From NCBI GenBank assembly GCA_946699065.1, contig CAMPDV010000721.1, positions 1 to 64,000 on the forward strand: a DNA stretch of 64,000 nucleotides. The letters are read 5' to 3'. The DNA comes from Loxodes magnus (Eukaryota; Ciliophora; Karyorelictea; Loxodida; Loxodidae). The notes below the pieces were generated by a model, which made no database searches, had not been told where the DNA came from, and saw nothing but the letters and a program-made list of their open reading frames with translations. The translations under genes were made by a program, and so were the position numbers. Shown piece by piece: positions 1 to 64,000 of the stretch. The first letter of the stretch is position 1. Each line of letters opens with the position of its first letter.

Positions 1-50679
<50,679 letters not shown>

Positions 50680-50680
50680 C

Positions 50681-64000
<13,320 letters not shown>

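Overview
The whole window is one uninterrupted tandem array. From base 1 to base 64000 it is built from a 123-bp unit (41 codons) that encodes a WD40 repeat on the + strand. About 520 units follow each other head to tail, with no unique DNA, intron, gene boundary, promoter, RNA gene or mobile element between them. The register is almost perfect. The landmark trinucleotide at base 1 recurs at base 63962, which is 520 periods plus one base, and the single extra base is a private C insertion at about 50680. Numbered from the GH dipeptide, each unit reads GH, a variable block at residues 3-8, the motif [15 protein letters not shown] at residues 8-22, a variable residue 23, Asp24, a variable residue 25, and then [16 protein letters not shown] at residues 26-41.

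With the standard code the array breaks into dozens of short open stretches, because TAG, TGA and TAA recur in frame throughout. These stops are not scattered as decay would scatter them. They sit almost only at the residues that also vary among sense codons: TAG at residue 25, TGA at 7, 4 and 5, TAA at 5 and 26. TGA is also the alternative to TGG at the invariant Trp30. Reading TGA as Trp and TAA/TAG as Gln (or possibly Glu) gives canonical WD40 text such as DQTVRLWD and VWSVAIS, and one open frame from end to end apart from the one-base insertion. The likely source is therefore a eukaryote with all three stops reassigned: a Condylostoma-type or karyorelict ciliate, an Amoebophrya-type syndinian, or, with TAR as Glu, a Blastocrithidia-type trypanosomatid. 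The window holds neither end of the gene, so the protein would exceed 21,000 residues.

Layout: bases 1-8335 are an older part of the array that shares a 64-unit (7,872-bp) offset with 8062-13100 and contains a divergent, stop-free island at 5755-6543. Bases 8336-34042 (copy A, 209 units) and 34043-60242 (copy B, 213 units plus 1 bp) are a huge direct tandem duplication. Nested within them are duplications of 29, 25, 13, 8, 3 and 2 units. Bases 60243-64000 continue the array past the duplication. Copies A and B differ mostly at the variable codons and in short patches, as expected for gene conversion.

High-identity WD40 repeats that vary only at residues 3, 4, 5, 7, 23 and 25 resemble the fast-evolving ligand-recognition repeats of fungal NACHT-WD40 (HET-E/HNWD) proteins. 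A recognition or adhesion role is an inference. No effector domain lies in the window.
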